64,000 nt of DNA from assembly GCA_017794945.1 (NCBI GenBank), contig CP051239.1, forward strand, positions 496,001-560,000, read 5' to 3'. This DNA comes from Alcanivorax sp. (GTDB lineage Bacteria; Pseudomonadota; Gammaproteobacteria; Pseudomonadales; Alcanivoracaceae). Of the stretch, positions 35,891-44,076 are shown piece after piece; the first letter of the stretch is position 1; the number at the start of each line of letters is the position of its first letter. The notes beneath the pieces are model-generated. The model saw only the letters and a list, made by a program, of their open reading frames with translations. It searched no databases and had not been told where the DNA came from. Position numbers and translations under genes: made by a program.

Positions 35891-36316
35891 CTAGCGCCGG
35901 GAGAGCTGCCGGTAGAGATTGTCCATGACGCGGGCGGCGAGAAGGCGGGCGCGGTCGGTGTTGGGGCCGCTGAAGTGGTCCCGCAGGTTGGCGGTGAACA
36001 GGGCCAGCCAGCGCTCGTGATGGGCGCCGGTGAGCGGCTGCTTATCGTGCACCGCGCGGTGTTTGGCGATCATGTGCCGGTCGTAGGCGGGGTCGCCGAG
36101 CAGCATCTTTTTCCAGTAGGCGGCGATCAGCGGCAAATGCTGGTCGAGATCAATGCGTGCCACTTCCAGAAACACCGGCGCCAGCAGCGGGTCGTCCAGC
36201 ACCCGCTGGTAGAACGAATCCACCATCTCGTCGATGCGGGCCGGGCTGTCTAGGTCCGGCTTGTCGTCGCGCCGGGCCGGCGGCTCACCGGGGACGAACC
36301 GCTGCGCCACGGTCAC
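35891..36316 (-). CDS. Group III truncated haemoglobin
   Basis: A 141-residue 2-on-2 globin. Helix E/F region AAYWKKMLLGDPAYDRHMIAKHRAVH is interrupted here for length: the key parts are AAYWKKMLLG and HRAVH, then HHERWLALF, where the proximal His and aromatic haem-pocket residues of group III lie. A Pro-rich N-terminal tail precedes the globin. Likely binds O2, NO or peroxide in the cytoplasm. The start overlaps the stop of the Mpo1-like gene by 4 bp (ATGA), so the two are co-translated. Confidence 0.88.
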   Translation of the reverse strand: MTVAQRFVPGEPPARRDDKPDLDSPARIDEMVDSFYQRVLDDPLLAPVFLEVARIDLDQHLPLIAAYWKKMLLGDPAYDRHMIAKHRAVHDKQPLTGAHHERWLALFTANLRDHFSGPNTDRARLLAARVMDNLYRQLSRR

Positions 36317-36639
36317 CAGCGAATACGTCCGGTGAGGATATCCTTAAACATCACGAAGTCACCGGCCAGGCTGTACCAGGGGTGCTTGAAGGTGGCCGGG
36401 CGGTTGTGCTCGAAAAAGAAGTGGCCGACCCAGGCGAAGCCGTAGCCCACCACGGGCAGCAACAGCAGCCCCCACGGGTTGCCGGTGATGATGACCCCGG
36501 CGAGGACCGCGAACAGACCCAGGGTGCCGAAGAAATGCAGCCGCCGGCAGGTCGGGTCGGTGTGTTCCTGCAGGTAGTAGGGGTAAAACTCCCGGAAGCT
36601 CTCGAAACCGGATTGTTTAATCTCGTTCATGGTGCTCAC
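36313..36639 (-). CDS. DUF962/Mpo1-like membrane protein
   Basis: A 108-residue protein with two or three membrane helices (FGTLGLFAVLAGVIITG, WGLLLLPVVGYGFAWV). The His motifs of the Mpo1/YGL010w family are present: YYLQEHTDPTCRRLHFFGT and AWVGHFFFEHNRPATF. In yeast this family is an Fe-dependent dioxygenase acting on 2-hydroxy fatty acids; the bacterial role is not established. ATG at 36639, with a second Met at 36630. First gene of a two-gene operon with the truncated haemoglobin, which could supply or sense O2 for it (inference). Confidence 0.83.
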   Translation of the reverse strand: MSTMNEIKQSGFESFREFYPYYLQEHTDPTCRRLHFFGTLGLFAVLAGVIITGNPWGLLLLPVVGYGFAWVGHFFFEHNRPATFKHPWYSLAGDFVMFKDILTGRIRW

Positions 36640-36708
36640 CTCTTGCCGCTGCGTTTTATTATACGCGCGCCGGGCACTGACACGCCCGCCGCCGGGATGA
36701 TTGTTTCA

Positions 36709-36743
36709 GCCATTGTCCACGATTGGCGGCCATGGACAATGGC
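36709..36743. promoter_or_regulatory. 11-bp inverted repeat between divergent genes
   Basis: GCCATTGTCCA-N13-TGGACAATGGC, perfect arms, lying between the Mpo1-like gene and the serine hydrolase gene and ending 28 bp before the hydrolase ATG. Probable operator of a dimeric repressor or an mRNA leader hairpin; no regulator gene is adjacent. Confidence 0.5.
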
Positions 36744-36771
36744 CTGATCAACCACGGATACCGGATTGCCC

Positions 36772-37992
36772 ATGGCCCTACGCCCCCGTCTCAGCCGCCT
36801 TCTTTCCCCGCAACGCACGCCGATTCCTCGCGATCTGGGGCCGCTCATCGCCCGGGGCGACGAAGCACCCGCCGCCGAGGCCGGGCTGGACGACGACCGG
36901 GTCGAGGCGATCTGGCGGGCCACGCGGCGGCTCTACCGGGGCGGTATGAGCCCGGGCATCGCGCTCAGTTTGCGCCGGCGGGGCCAGGTCTTTCTGGACC
37001 GGGCGGTGGGCTACGCGGACCCGGTGAGCGAGCGCCTGCTCACCACGGAGACGCCGGTATGCCTGTTCTCCGCCTCCAAGTCGATCACCGCCATGCTGGT
37101 GCATCACTTGGCGGAACAGGGTCAGTTGCATCTTGATGACCCGGTCAGCCGCTATCTGCCGGCGTACGGCTGCCACGGCAAGCAGAACACCACCCTGCGC
37201 CATATGCTGACCCACCGGGCCGGCATTCCCCGCCCGGAGCAGGCAGTGGAGCCGGACATCCTGTACCGGCCCGACGAGATCGTGAAGCTGCTCTGCGAGG
37301 CCCGGCCCAGCACCCTGGGCAACCAGTCCTACCACGCCATCACGGCCGGGTTCATCCTGGGCGCGGTGGTGGAGAAAGTCACCGGCGAGGGGCTCAACCA
37401 GACCCTGGATCGGGTGGTGCGCCAACCCATGGGCATGCGCTACTTCACCTTCGGCGCCACCGGCCCGGAACGGGCCCGCGACGTGGCCACCGGCGTGCCG
37501 ATGAAACTGGTGGACCTGTTCTTGAACTACGCGGTGGGCGGCACCTTCGATGAGGTGGTGGAAGTCACCAACGATGAGCGCTTTCAGCAGGCGGTGGTGC
37601 CCGCCGGCAATCTGTACGCCACCGCCGAGGAGGCCAGCCGCTTCTTCCAGATGCTGCTCAATGGCGGTCGCTGGGGTGACCAGCGGATCTTCAAACCGGA
37701 GACGGTGGCGGCGGCGCTGGCGCCCGCTTCGCGGCGGCCGCGGGTGGATCGCACCCTGATGCTGCCGCTGACGTTCTCGCCCGGTTTTATGCTCGGCAAT
37801 CGCGGTATCGGCCTGTTCGGGCCGGCGGCGCCGCGTGCCTTCGGGCACCTGGGGTTCATCAGCATTTATTGCTGGGCCGACCCGGACCGGGACCTGGCCG
37901 GCGCCTTGCTGACCACCGGCAAGGGCCTGATCGGGCCGCACCTCCCTGCCCTGCTTAACCTCCAATACACCATCAACCGCCATACCCGATAA
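36772..37992 (+). CDS. Beta-lactamase-fold serine hydrolase (class C/EstB-like)
   Basis: A 406-residue protein from ATG 36772 (a TTG lies two codons upstream). The catalytic SxxK is Ser100-A-S-Lys103; the second motif tyrosine is Tyr187 (NQSYHAITAG, YxN position occupied by YHA); HLTHRAGI-type segment LRHMLTHRAGIPRP is present; the KTG-equivalent is HLGFISIY. No signal peptide is visible, so it is probably cytoplasmic. The family includes esterases, D-aminopeptidases and transacylases; antibiotic resistance is not implied. Confidence 0.85.
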   Translation: MALRPRLSRLLSPQRTPIPRDLGPLIARGDEAPAAEAGLDDDRVEAIWRATRRLYRGGMSPGIALSLRRRGQVFLDRAVGYADPVSERLLTTETPVCLFSASKSITAMLVHHLAEQGQLHLDDPVSRYLPAYGCHGKQNTTLRHMLTHRAGIPRPEQAVEPDILYRPDEIVKLLCEARPSTLGNQSYHAITAGFILGAVVEKVTGEGLNQTLDRVVRQPMGMRYFTFGATGPERARDVATGVPMKLVDLFLNYAVGGTFDEVVEVTNDERFQQAVVPAGNLYATAEEASRFFQMLLNGGRWGDQRIFKPETVAAALAPASRRPRVDRTLMLPLTFSPGFMLGNRGIGLFGPAAPRAFGHLGFISIYCWADPDRDLAGALLTTGKGLIGPHLPALLNLQYTINRHTR

Positions 37993-38025
37993 GCCGCGGC
38001 GCTCGTATCTCTCCAGTCTGGGTCG

Positions 38026-38130
38026 CGGGTCTGTGTTAGGCCCTTCCGGGAACGTCGTGAATACGTCCCTGTAGACTCCCTGTCGAACGTCCTGTTCTCC
38101 AGGGTCCCGGAAGGGCCTAACACAGACCCG
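38026..38130. repeat. Long-stem hairpin element, copy B
   Basis: A perfect 26-bp inverted repeat (38026-38051 against 38105-38130) around a 53-nt loop with the core CGTGAATACGTCCCTGTA (38055-38072). Arms share almost no sequence with those of copy A (3417-3523) beyond the CGGG end and a central GGCCC/GGGCCC, yet both are perfectly self-complementary. The gap 37993-38437 holds only this element, the 175-bp module and a terminator. Confidence 0.85.
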
Positions 38131-38184
38131 CTCCGGAGTGAGATTCCGGCATTCCGGGTCGTCGCCGGCGCCGAACCTTTCTAC

Positions 38185-38358
38185 AAAGGTCCTGGCGGCT
38201 CTTCTGACCTGTGGCGGTTCCGCTGCCAAGTGAGCGGGGCAATGGTGATGCCTGGAGGGACCTATTTGGCCAAGGATGGCCAAATGAGAGCGGCCATGGA
38301 TGGCTTGAGCGATCCCGGAAGGCACCACCATTGCACCGCGTCTCCGATACGAAGCACC
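38185..38358. repeat. Conserved 175-bp intergenic module, copy B
   Basis: Second copy of the module at 3560-3734. Outer stem GCAATGGTGATGCCT against AGGCACCACCATTGC (one G-T pair if RNA), inner hairpin ATTTGGCCA-AGGA-TGGCCAAAT. Relative to copy A the closing G-C pair of the inner hairpin is A-T here, a compensatory change. Spacing to the long-stem hairpin is similar in both copies (36 versus 54 bp). Confidence 0.8.
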
Positions 38359-38382
38359 GAACACAGGAATAATCAGCGAGAC

Positions 38383-38415
38383 AAAAAAAGCCCGGCGCGA
38401 AGGCCGGGCTTTTTG
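38383..38415. terminator. Bidirectional terminator
   Basis: AGCCCGGC-GCGAAG-GCCGGGCT flanked by seven A on the left and five T on the right. It serves the plus-strand hydrolase transcript and the minus-strand BCCT transcript. Confidence 0.9.
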
Positions 38416-38437
38416 ATTGAAGGCTTGTGGAAAGCCT

Positions 38438-40006
38438 TCAGGGCTTGGCGGTGGCCAGCTTGCGCTCCGCCGAGAGCCCCTTGTAGAGGCTGAAGCACAT
38501 CAGCAACAGCACCACCGTGAACGGCAGGCCGGTGGTGATGGCGCCGGCCTGCAGGGCGTTCAGCGCCTGCTCGCCGCCGCCATACAGCAGGGCACCGGCG
38601 ATCAGGCCTTCCATGATCGCCCAGAACACCCGCTGGGGCACCGGCGCGTCCAACTTGCCGCCGGCGGTGATGGAGTCGATCACCAGAGAGCCGGAATCGG
38701 AGGAGGTGATGAAGAACACCAGCACCAGCACGATCGCCAGGAAAGAGGTGATCGCGGTCAGCGGCAGTTCCGCCAGCATCTGGAACAATGCCAGGGAGGA
38801 TTCGCCAACGCCGTTGGCGAGTTCACCGATACCATTGATGGTCTGGTGCAGCCCGGAGCCGCCAAAGGTGGCCATCCACACCACGGTCACCAGGGTGGGC
38901 ACCAGCAGTACCGCGGTGAGGAACTCACGGACACTGCGGCCGTAGGACACCCGGGCGATGAACATGCCCACGAACGGTGACCAGGAAATCCACCAGGCCC
39001 AGTAGAACACGGTCCAGTCATGCAGGAAGCCCTGGTCTTCCCGGCCGATCCAATTGCTCAACGGAATGATATTGGCCGCGTAATCGACGGCGGTCTGCCC
39101 CATGCTGGTAAAGATCAGCAGGGTGGGGCCGGCGATCATCACGAACAGCAGCAGCAACGCCGCCAGGCCCATGTTGAGATTACTCAGCAGTTTCACACCG
39201 CCGTCCAGGCCGCGCATGACGGAGATCACCGCCGCGGCGGTCACACCCACGATGATCGCGATCTGCACGTTGATGGCGTTGGGGGTGTCGAAAAGGAAAT
39301 GCATGCCACCGGCGGCCTGTTTGGCGCCCAGGCCCAGTGATGTGGCCAGACCAAAGATGGTCGCCAACACCGCCAGCACATCAATAATATGGCCGGGCCA
39401 GCCCCAGCAGCGCTCACCCAGGATCGGGTAAAAGGCGGACCGGATGGTCAGCGGCATGCCTTTGTTGTAGGCGAAGAACGCCAGGGACAATGCCACCACG
39501 CCGTAGATGGCCCAGGGGTGCAGACCCCAGTGGTACATCACCGCGCCCAGCGCCATGTCTTTCGCTTCCGGGGTATTGGGCTCCACGTTCAGGGGGGTGC
39601 CGAACCAGTCGGTGTAGTAACCCACCGGTTCCGCCACGCTCCAGAACATCAGACCGATGCCCATACCGGCGGCGAACAGCATCGCGAACCAGGACAGGGT
39701 GGAAAAGTCCGGCCGGGCGTCCTTGCCACCCAGGCGTATCTTACCGACGGGAAGAAAAATCAGGGCGATACAGAATAAAACGAAAATATTGGCGCCGACC
39801 ATGAACAACCAGTCGAAGTTGTCGATGGTCCAGCCCTTGGCACCGTCGAGGGCCGTTTTGGCCTCGGCGGGAAAAATAATGGTACCGATCACGAATGCAA
39901 GGATCAGCACCGCACTGATGAAGAAGACCGGATTGTGCATGTCCATGCCAAGGACCTGCACATTATCCTGCCCCGCTTCATAGTCTGTTTCGTATTCCAC
40001 GCTCAT
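38438..40006 (-). CDS. BCCT transporter, betaine type
   Basis: A 522-residue symporter with 12 membrane helices. The helix-3 motif is AAGMGIGLMFWSVAEP, the GMGIG form found in Na+-coupled betaine carriers such as BetP. The signature FYWAWWISWSPFVGMFIAR and the helix VFFITSSDSGSLVID are present. The N-terminal tail (about 20 residues) is acidic and the C-terminal tail is short. A porin gene lies immediately upstream on the same strand, so uptake of a compatible solute across both membranes is plausible (inference). It has a bidirectional terminator after its stop. Confidence 0.92.
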   Translation of the reverse strand: MSVEYETDYEAGQDNVQVLGMDMHNPVFFISAVLILAFVIGTIIFPAEAKTALDGAKGWTIDNFDWLFMVGANIFVLFCIALIFLPVGKIRLGGKDARPDFSTLSWFAMLFAAGMGIGLMFWSVAEPVGYYTDWFGTPLNVEPNTPEAKDMALGAVMYHWGLHPWAIYGVVALSLAFFAYNKGMPLTIRSAFYPILGERCWGWPGHIIDVLAVLATIFGLATSLGLGAKQAAGGMHFLFDTPNAINVQIAIIVGVTAAAVISVMRGLDGGVKLLSNLNMGLAALLLLFVMIAGPTLLIFTSMGQTAVDYAANIIPLSNWIGREDQGFLHDWTVFYWAWWISWSPFVGMFIARVSYGRSVREFLTAVLLVPTLVTVVWMATFGGSGLHQTINGIGELANGVGESSLALFQMLAELPLTAITSFLAIVLVLVFFITSSDSGSLVIDSITAGGKLDAPVPQRVFWAIMEGLIAGALLYGGGEQALNALQAGAITTGLPFTVVLLLMCFSLYKGLSAERKLATAKP

Positions 40007-40094
40007 CGCATGACTCCATTTTCCGTGTCACGCGGCACCGGCTCAGAACCAGAAAGGCGGTGCCGCACGGTCGGTCCGGCGTCGCCGGACCCTG

Positions 40095-40115
40095 AAGCCG
40101 GCCCGGGGCCGGCTT
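40095..40115 (-). terminator. Hairpin after the porin gene
   Basis: AAGCCGGCC-CGG-GGCCGGCTT, a perfect 9-bp stem 14 bp past the porin stop on the minus strand, without a clear T-run. It may attenuate readthrough into the BCCT gene or stabilise the porin mRNA. Confidence 0.55.
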
Positions 40116-40128
40116 GACGGCACTCGGT

Positions 40129-41268
40129 TCAGAAGTAGAAATCGAAGGCGACGTAGACCGCGTCGAAGTTCGATTCGTAGACATCGCCGTAGGCATTGAT
40201 GTCGCCGTCGGATTGCAGGTATTCAAAGTAGATCCAGCCTGGGCCGTACTGATAGCGAATACCGGGGGCGATGAATTGAACGTCATCGGCCTCGTTGCCG
40301 GCGGTGTCGGTGCTGGCCACGCCGGCGTCCACGTAGTAGAACCAGTTATTGTGGTTGTAGCCGACTTCCACCACATGCCGCTGGTTTTCGATCTTTTCAT
40401 CCACCGGCGCGTCGCCGGAGGCGAGCAGAGCGTCCATGCCACCGAAATCACGCTCCACATCAATGAAGCGATACTTGGCGGTCCAGTTGTTCATTTCGAA
40501 CATGTAGTGCAGGTCGTAGGCCTGGTGGGTGCCTTCGTCATTACTGGCGGACGGGTTACCGGCGGCCACCGGCACCAAATCCTGCATGCGACCATACTGC
40601 GCGGAGGCGCCGATGGTGTGATGCTCCAGGAAGGTCCAGTCCAGGTTCACAACGCCGGTCTTGATCTTGCGATAGGTGGTGCTGCTGCCCCAGTGTCCGT
40701 TGTCGTCAACGGTATCGGTGCTGTCCTCACCCCAGTCGTCCTGATGGTAATAAGCCGCGTCATAGTGGATCGCGCCGGCATCACCGCTCAGTTTCAGACC
40801 CACGTCCATCTGGTCGCCGTAACCCCCTTGCAGGCCGTCACCGGGCCAGAAGTTGGTGGTCTTCCAACCGAACGGCACCTGGCTTTTACCGAGCTTCAGG
40901 CTGGTGTCCTCGGTCAGGTCGTAACCGATCCAGGCTTTGTGAATGGTGAAGTTGTCCCCGCTGTTGTTGTTCGCGGGGCTGGTGAAGGAACCGGTACCGA
41001 TGCGGGTTTCCGCGCTGAAATGCCAAGGACCGTGGCTGCCGTCGTCATCGGCATACAGAATCAGCGCCGGATCGGCGAAGTTGCCGCCGGTTTCGTTATC
41101 AAGATCCTCGTTGAACGAGGTCGCATTGAAATCAGAATCAGTTACATTCTGATAGACCCACCAAACGCCGGCACTCAATTCCGCCCCAGCGGTGGCCGTG
41201 ATCGGTGTACATACGGCGGATGCCGCGAACAAGCCCAGTGCGGACTTCGCAAAAATAGACTTTCTCAT
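40129..41268 (-). CDS. Outer-membrane porin (OprO/P-like barrel)
   Basis: A 379-residue protein from ATG 41268 (the frame extends to 41292). Signal peptide MRKSIFAKSALGLFAASAV to ATAGA. The mature part is rich in alternating aromatic/polar beta-strands (DTSLKLGKSQVPFGWKT, WTAKYRFIDVERDFG) and ends in YVAFDFYF with the C-terminal Phe required by the BAM machinery. The segment TSLKLGKSQVPFG resembles the phosphate-selective porin group. Low pI composition suits a marine organism. Co-directional with the betaine-type BCCT gene. Confidence 0.85.
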   Translation of the reverse strand: MRKSIFAKSALGLFAASAVCTPITATAGAELSAGVWWVYQNVTDSDFNATSFNEDLDNETGGNFADPALILYADDDGSHGPWHFSAETRIGTGSFTSPANNNSGDNFTIHKAWIGYDLTEDTSLKLGKSQVPFGWKTTNFWPGDGLQGGYGDQMDVGLKLSGDAGAIHYDAAYYHQDDWGEDSTDTVDDNGHWGSSTTYRKIKTGVVNLDWTFLEHHTIGASAQYGRMQDLVPVAAGNPSASNDEGTHQAYDLHYMFEMNNWTAKYRFIDVERDFGGMDALLASGDAPVDEKIENQRHVVEVGYNHNNWFYYVDAGVASTDTAGNEADDVQFIAPGIRYQYGPGWIYFEYLQSDGDINAYGDVYESNFDAVYVAFDFYF

Positions 41269-41514
41269 TATGGTCTCCCCAGCAGAAGTCATTACGCAGC
41301 CTAAAGATCACGGAACTGATGTCAAACCGCTGACCTTTTTCTTGCTCAGACTTTCGCCAGAAAACCCTTATTGTCTCTGGCTTTCCAGCAATATAAAAAA
41401 ATTGAAAAATCCAATGAACTTATTACCGCAACGTGTTCGAGGACCCTTTATATATCCTCCATTCAAGGCCAGGTTTCAAGTTCAACGCCGGATTCGCTTG
41501 TGCAAAAAACAGAA
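41269..41514 (-). promoter_or_regulatory. AT-rich upstream region of the porin
   Basis: The gap 41269-41591 has no gene. About 41380-41460 is markedly AT-richer than its surroundings (AATATAAAAAAATTGAAAAA, TTTATATATCC), consistent with a strong promoter or UP element for the porin. No precise -35/-10 pair can be assigned by eye. Confidence 0.4.
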
Positions 41515-41543
41515 AAGGCGCGGGCCTTTCGGCGCCGCGCCTT
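41515..41543 (-). terminator. Terminator of the hom-thrC transcript
   Basis: On the minus strand AAGGCGCGG-N11-CCGCGCCTT followed by TTCTGTTTTTT, 49 bp past the thrC stop codon. Confidence 0.85.
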
Positions 41544-41591
41544 GCTTTAAAAGCATCCCTTTCACGGACGCTGGATCATTTTAGTCGCGCT

Positions 41592-42734
41592 TCACATATT
41601 TTTGACGATGGCGTCGCGAACCGCGTCCAGCTCCGCATCGATGGTCACCATCCGTGAATCCTTGCACTGTTCAATGGCGGTGTCCGGGTCCTTGAGGCCG
41701 TTACCGGTGAGCGTGCACACCACGGTGGACCCCTCGGCGATCTTGCCGGACTTGATGTCACGCATGGCGCCACCGATGGACGCGGCGGAAGCGGGCTCAC
41801 AGAAAATACCTTCTTTCTCGGCGAGCAGCTTCTGGGCGGCGAGAATTTCCTCATCGCTGAGTTCGTCGAACCAGCCGCCGGACTCTTCCTTGACCTTCCA
41901 GGCCTTATCCCAGGATTGCGGATTGCCGATACGAATGGCGGTGGCCACGGTCTCCGGATCGGAAACCCGTTCGCCGCGCAGGAACGGGGCCGAGCCCGCC
42001 GCCTGGTAGCCGACCATCTTCGGGCGGTCGCCGATCATCGGGCCGCCGGCATAACGGCAATGGCCTTCGCAGAACGCGCACGCCTCGGTGACGATGTCGG
42101 TTTTGGTGGATGAGTATTCGCAGTAACCGATCCAGTGGGCGGTGATGTTACCCGCGTTGCCCACCGGCAAGCAGTGGTAGTCCGGGGCGCGGCCGAGCTC
42201 CTCGATGATCTCGAAGGCCGCGGTTTTCTGACCCTGAAGACGAAAGGGGTTGACCGAGTTCACGATGGTCACCGGCGCTTTCTCGGCCACCTGCTTGACC
42301 AGTTCCATGCCCTGGTCAAAGTTGCCGCGAATCTGCATGATCACGGCGCCGTACATCATCGCCTGGGCCAGCTTGCCCATGGCGATCTTGCCTTCGGGGA
42401 TGATCACGAACGCGGTGATCCCGGCGCGGGCGGCGTAGGCCGCCGCCGCCGCGGACGTGTTGCCGGTGGACGCGCAGATGATGGCGTTGCTGCCCTCTTC
42501 CACCGCCTTGGTCACCGCCATGGTCATGCCCCGGTCCTTGAACGACCCGGTGGGGTTGAGACCTTCGTATTTGACGTAGATGTCCACGTCCTTGCCGAGC
42601 AGACGGGGAATGTTCTTCAGGCGGATCAGCGGCGTGTTGCCCTCACCCAGGCTGATCAATGGCGTGTCGTCGTTAACCGGCAGGTGGTCACGGTAACGGT
42701 TGATCAGGCCGGTATAGCGGTCACGGAATGGCAT
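41592..42734 (-). CDS. thrC: Threonine synthase (short form)
   Basis: A 380-residue PLP enzyme converting O-phosphohomoserine to threonine. PLP Lys66 sits in NPTGSFKDRGM; the phosphate-binding loop is ASTGNTSAAAAAYAARAG and the second loop VGNAGNITAHWIGY. Compared with the shortest relatives there is an insertion around residues 208-238 with Cys205, Cys219, Cys222 and Cys226 (ACAFCEGHC), which looks like a metal site. The C-terminus GSTVVCTLTGNGLKDPD is standard. It follows hom by 19 bp and should be cotranscribed with it. Confidence 0.95.
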   Translation of the reverse strand: MPFRDRYTGLINRYRDHLPVNDDTPLISLGEGNTPLIRLKNIPRLLGKDVDIYVKYEGLNPTGSFKDRGMTMAVTKAVEEGSNAIICASTGNTSAAAAAYAARAGITAFVIIPEGKIAMGKLAQAMMYGAVIMQIRGNFDQGMELVKQVAEKAPVTIVNSVNPFRLQGQKTAAFEIIEELGRAPDYHCLPVGNAGNITAHWIGYCEYSSTKTDIVTEACAFCEGHCRYAGGPMIGDRPKMVGYQAAGSAPFLRGERVSDPETVATAIRIGNPQSWDKAWKVKEESGGWFDELSDEEILAAQKLLAEKEGIFCEPASAASIGGAMRDIKSGKIAEGSTVVCTLTGNGLKDPDTAIEQCKDSRMVTIDAELDAVRDAIVKNM

Positions 42735-42753
42735 GTCGTATCTCTCTTAAGCG

Positions 42754-44076
42754 TCAGGCGTCCAGCGTTTCCACGCGGATGCGCATAATACTGTTATCAA
42801 CGGTGTCCAGGGCGGCGATCGCCGCCAGGGCCGCGTTCATATCCCCTTCCAGCACCTTGTGAGTCATCATCACGATCGGCACCAGGCCTTCCTCGGTCTC
42901 CTTCTGCACCATGGCCTCGATGCTGATGTGGTTGTCGCTGAGGATACGGGTGATGTTGGCCAGCACGCCGGGCTTGTCCTGAACGTGCAGGCGCAGGTAG
43001 AAGCTGCAGGACACATCATCGATGGTAAGAATCGGATCGTCGGACATCTGATCGGCGTGGAAGCCCAGGTAGGGCACCCGCTCGTCGTGGTCCACCGTCA
43101 ACGCGCGGCCCATTTCGATAATGTCCGCCACCACCGCCGAGGCAGTGGGTTCGGCGCCGGCGCCGGCGCCGTAGAACATGGTCGGACCGACCGCGTCGCC
43201 ATCAATCATGATCGCGTTCATCACCCCGTTAACCGCCGACAACATGGTCTCACGGGGGATCAGGGTGGGGTGCACGCGCAACTCAATGCCGTGGCCGGTG
43301 TCCTTGGCGATGCCCAGATGCTTGATGCGGTAACCGAACTGCGCGGCGCTCTTCACATCCTCGATGGTGATGCGGCCGATGCCTTCCATGTACACCTTGG
43401 AAAACTGCAGCGGAATCCCGAAGGCGATGGAGGCAATGATGGTGAGCTTGTGCGCGGCGTCCACGCCTTCCACGTCGAAGGTCGGGTCCGCTTCCGCGTA
43501 GCCCAGGCTTTGCGCTTCTTCCAACACTTCCTGGAAGGCGCGACCGCCCTGCTCCATCTCGGTAAGAATGTAGTTACCGGTACCGTTGATAATGCCCGCC
43601 ACCCAGTTGATGTGGTTGGCGGCCAGGCCTTCACCCAGGGATTTGAGAATCGGGATACCGCCGGCCACCGCCGCTTCGAAAGCCACGTCCACGCCGTTCT
43701 GGTGGGCGGCCTGGAAGATTTCGTTGCCGTGTTCGGCGATCAGCGCCTTGTTGGCGGTAACAATGTGCTTGCCGTTCTTGATCGCGGTGAGCACCAGTTC
43801 GCGGGCGGTGTCGGTGCCGCCGATCAGCTCCACCAGGATGTCGATCTCCGGGTCCGTGGCCACCGCGAAGATGTCCCGGGACACGCGGACACCACTGATG
43901 TCGCACGCCGGGTTGTCGCGGCGGGCACCGATGTGCGCGATCTCGATCGGGCGGCCCACGCGCCGGGCAATTTCACCGGCGTTACGCTGCAGAACGTTGA
44001 CCGTGCCGGACCCCACCGTGCCCAGACCTGCTATGCCGACCTTTACCGCATTCACCTTGGCATCCTCTCTCTTCAT
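42754..44076 (-). CDS. hom: Homoserine dehydrogenase
   Basis: NAD(P)-binding ([16 protein letters not shown]), catalytic homoserine dehydrogenase domain ([30 protein letters not shown]) and a C-terminal ACT domain ([18 protein letters not shown]) that probably senses threonine. 440 residues from ATG 44076, whose ATGA overlaps the alaC stop. GTG 44055 has a better SD (GAGAGG) and would start [10 protein letters not shown], giving 433 residues; that start is at least as likely. Catalyses aspartate semialdehyde to homoserine. Operon alaC-hom-thrC. Confidence 0.95.
   Translation of the reverse strand: MKREDAKVNAVKVGIAGLGTVGSGTVNVLQRNAGEIARRVGRPIEIAHIGARRDNPACDISGVRVSRDIFAVATDPEIDILVELIGGTDTARELVLTAIKNGKHIVTANKALIAEHGNEIFQAAHQNGVDVAFEAAVAGGIPILKSLGEGLAANHINWVAGIINGTGNYILTEMEQGGRAFQEVLEEAQSLGYAEADPTFDVEGVDAAHKLTIIASIAFGIPLQFSKVYMEGIGRITIEDVKSAAQFGYRIKHLGIAKDTGHGIELRVHPTLIPRETMLSAVNGVMNAIMIDGDAVGPTMFYGAGAGAEPTASAVVADIIEMGRALTVDHDERVPYLGFHADQMSDDPILTIDDVSCSFYLRLHVQDKPGVLANITRILSDNHISIEAMVQKETEEGLVPIVMMTHKVLEGDMNAALAAIAALDTVDNSIMRIRVETLDA

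Noticed and set aside
36772..37992. Antibiotic-resistance beta-lactamase
   Set aside because: No signal peptide and EstB-like motifs; resistance cannot be supported.
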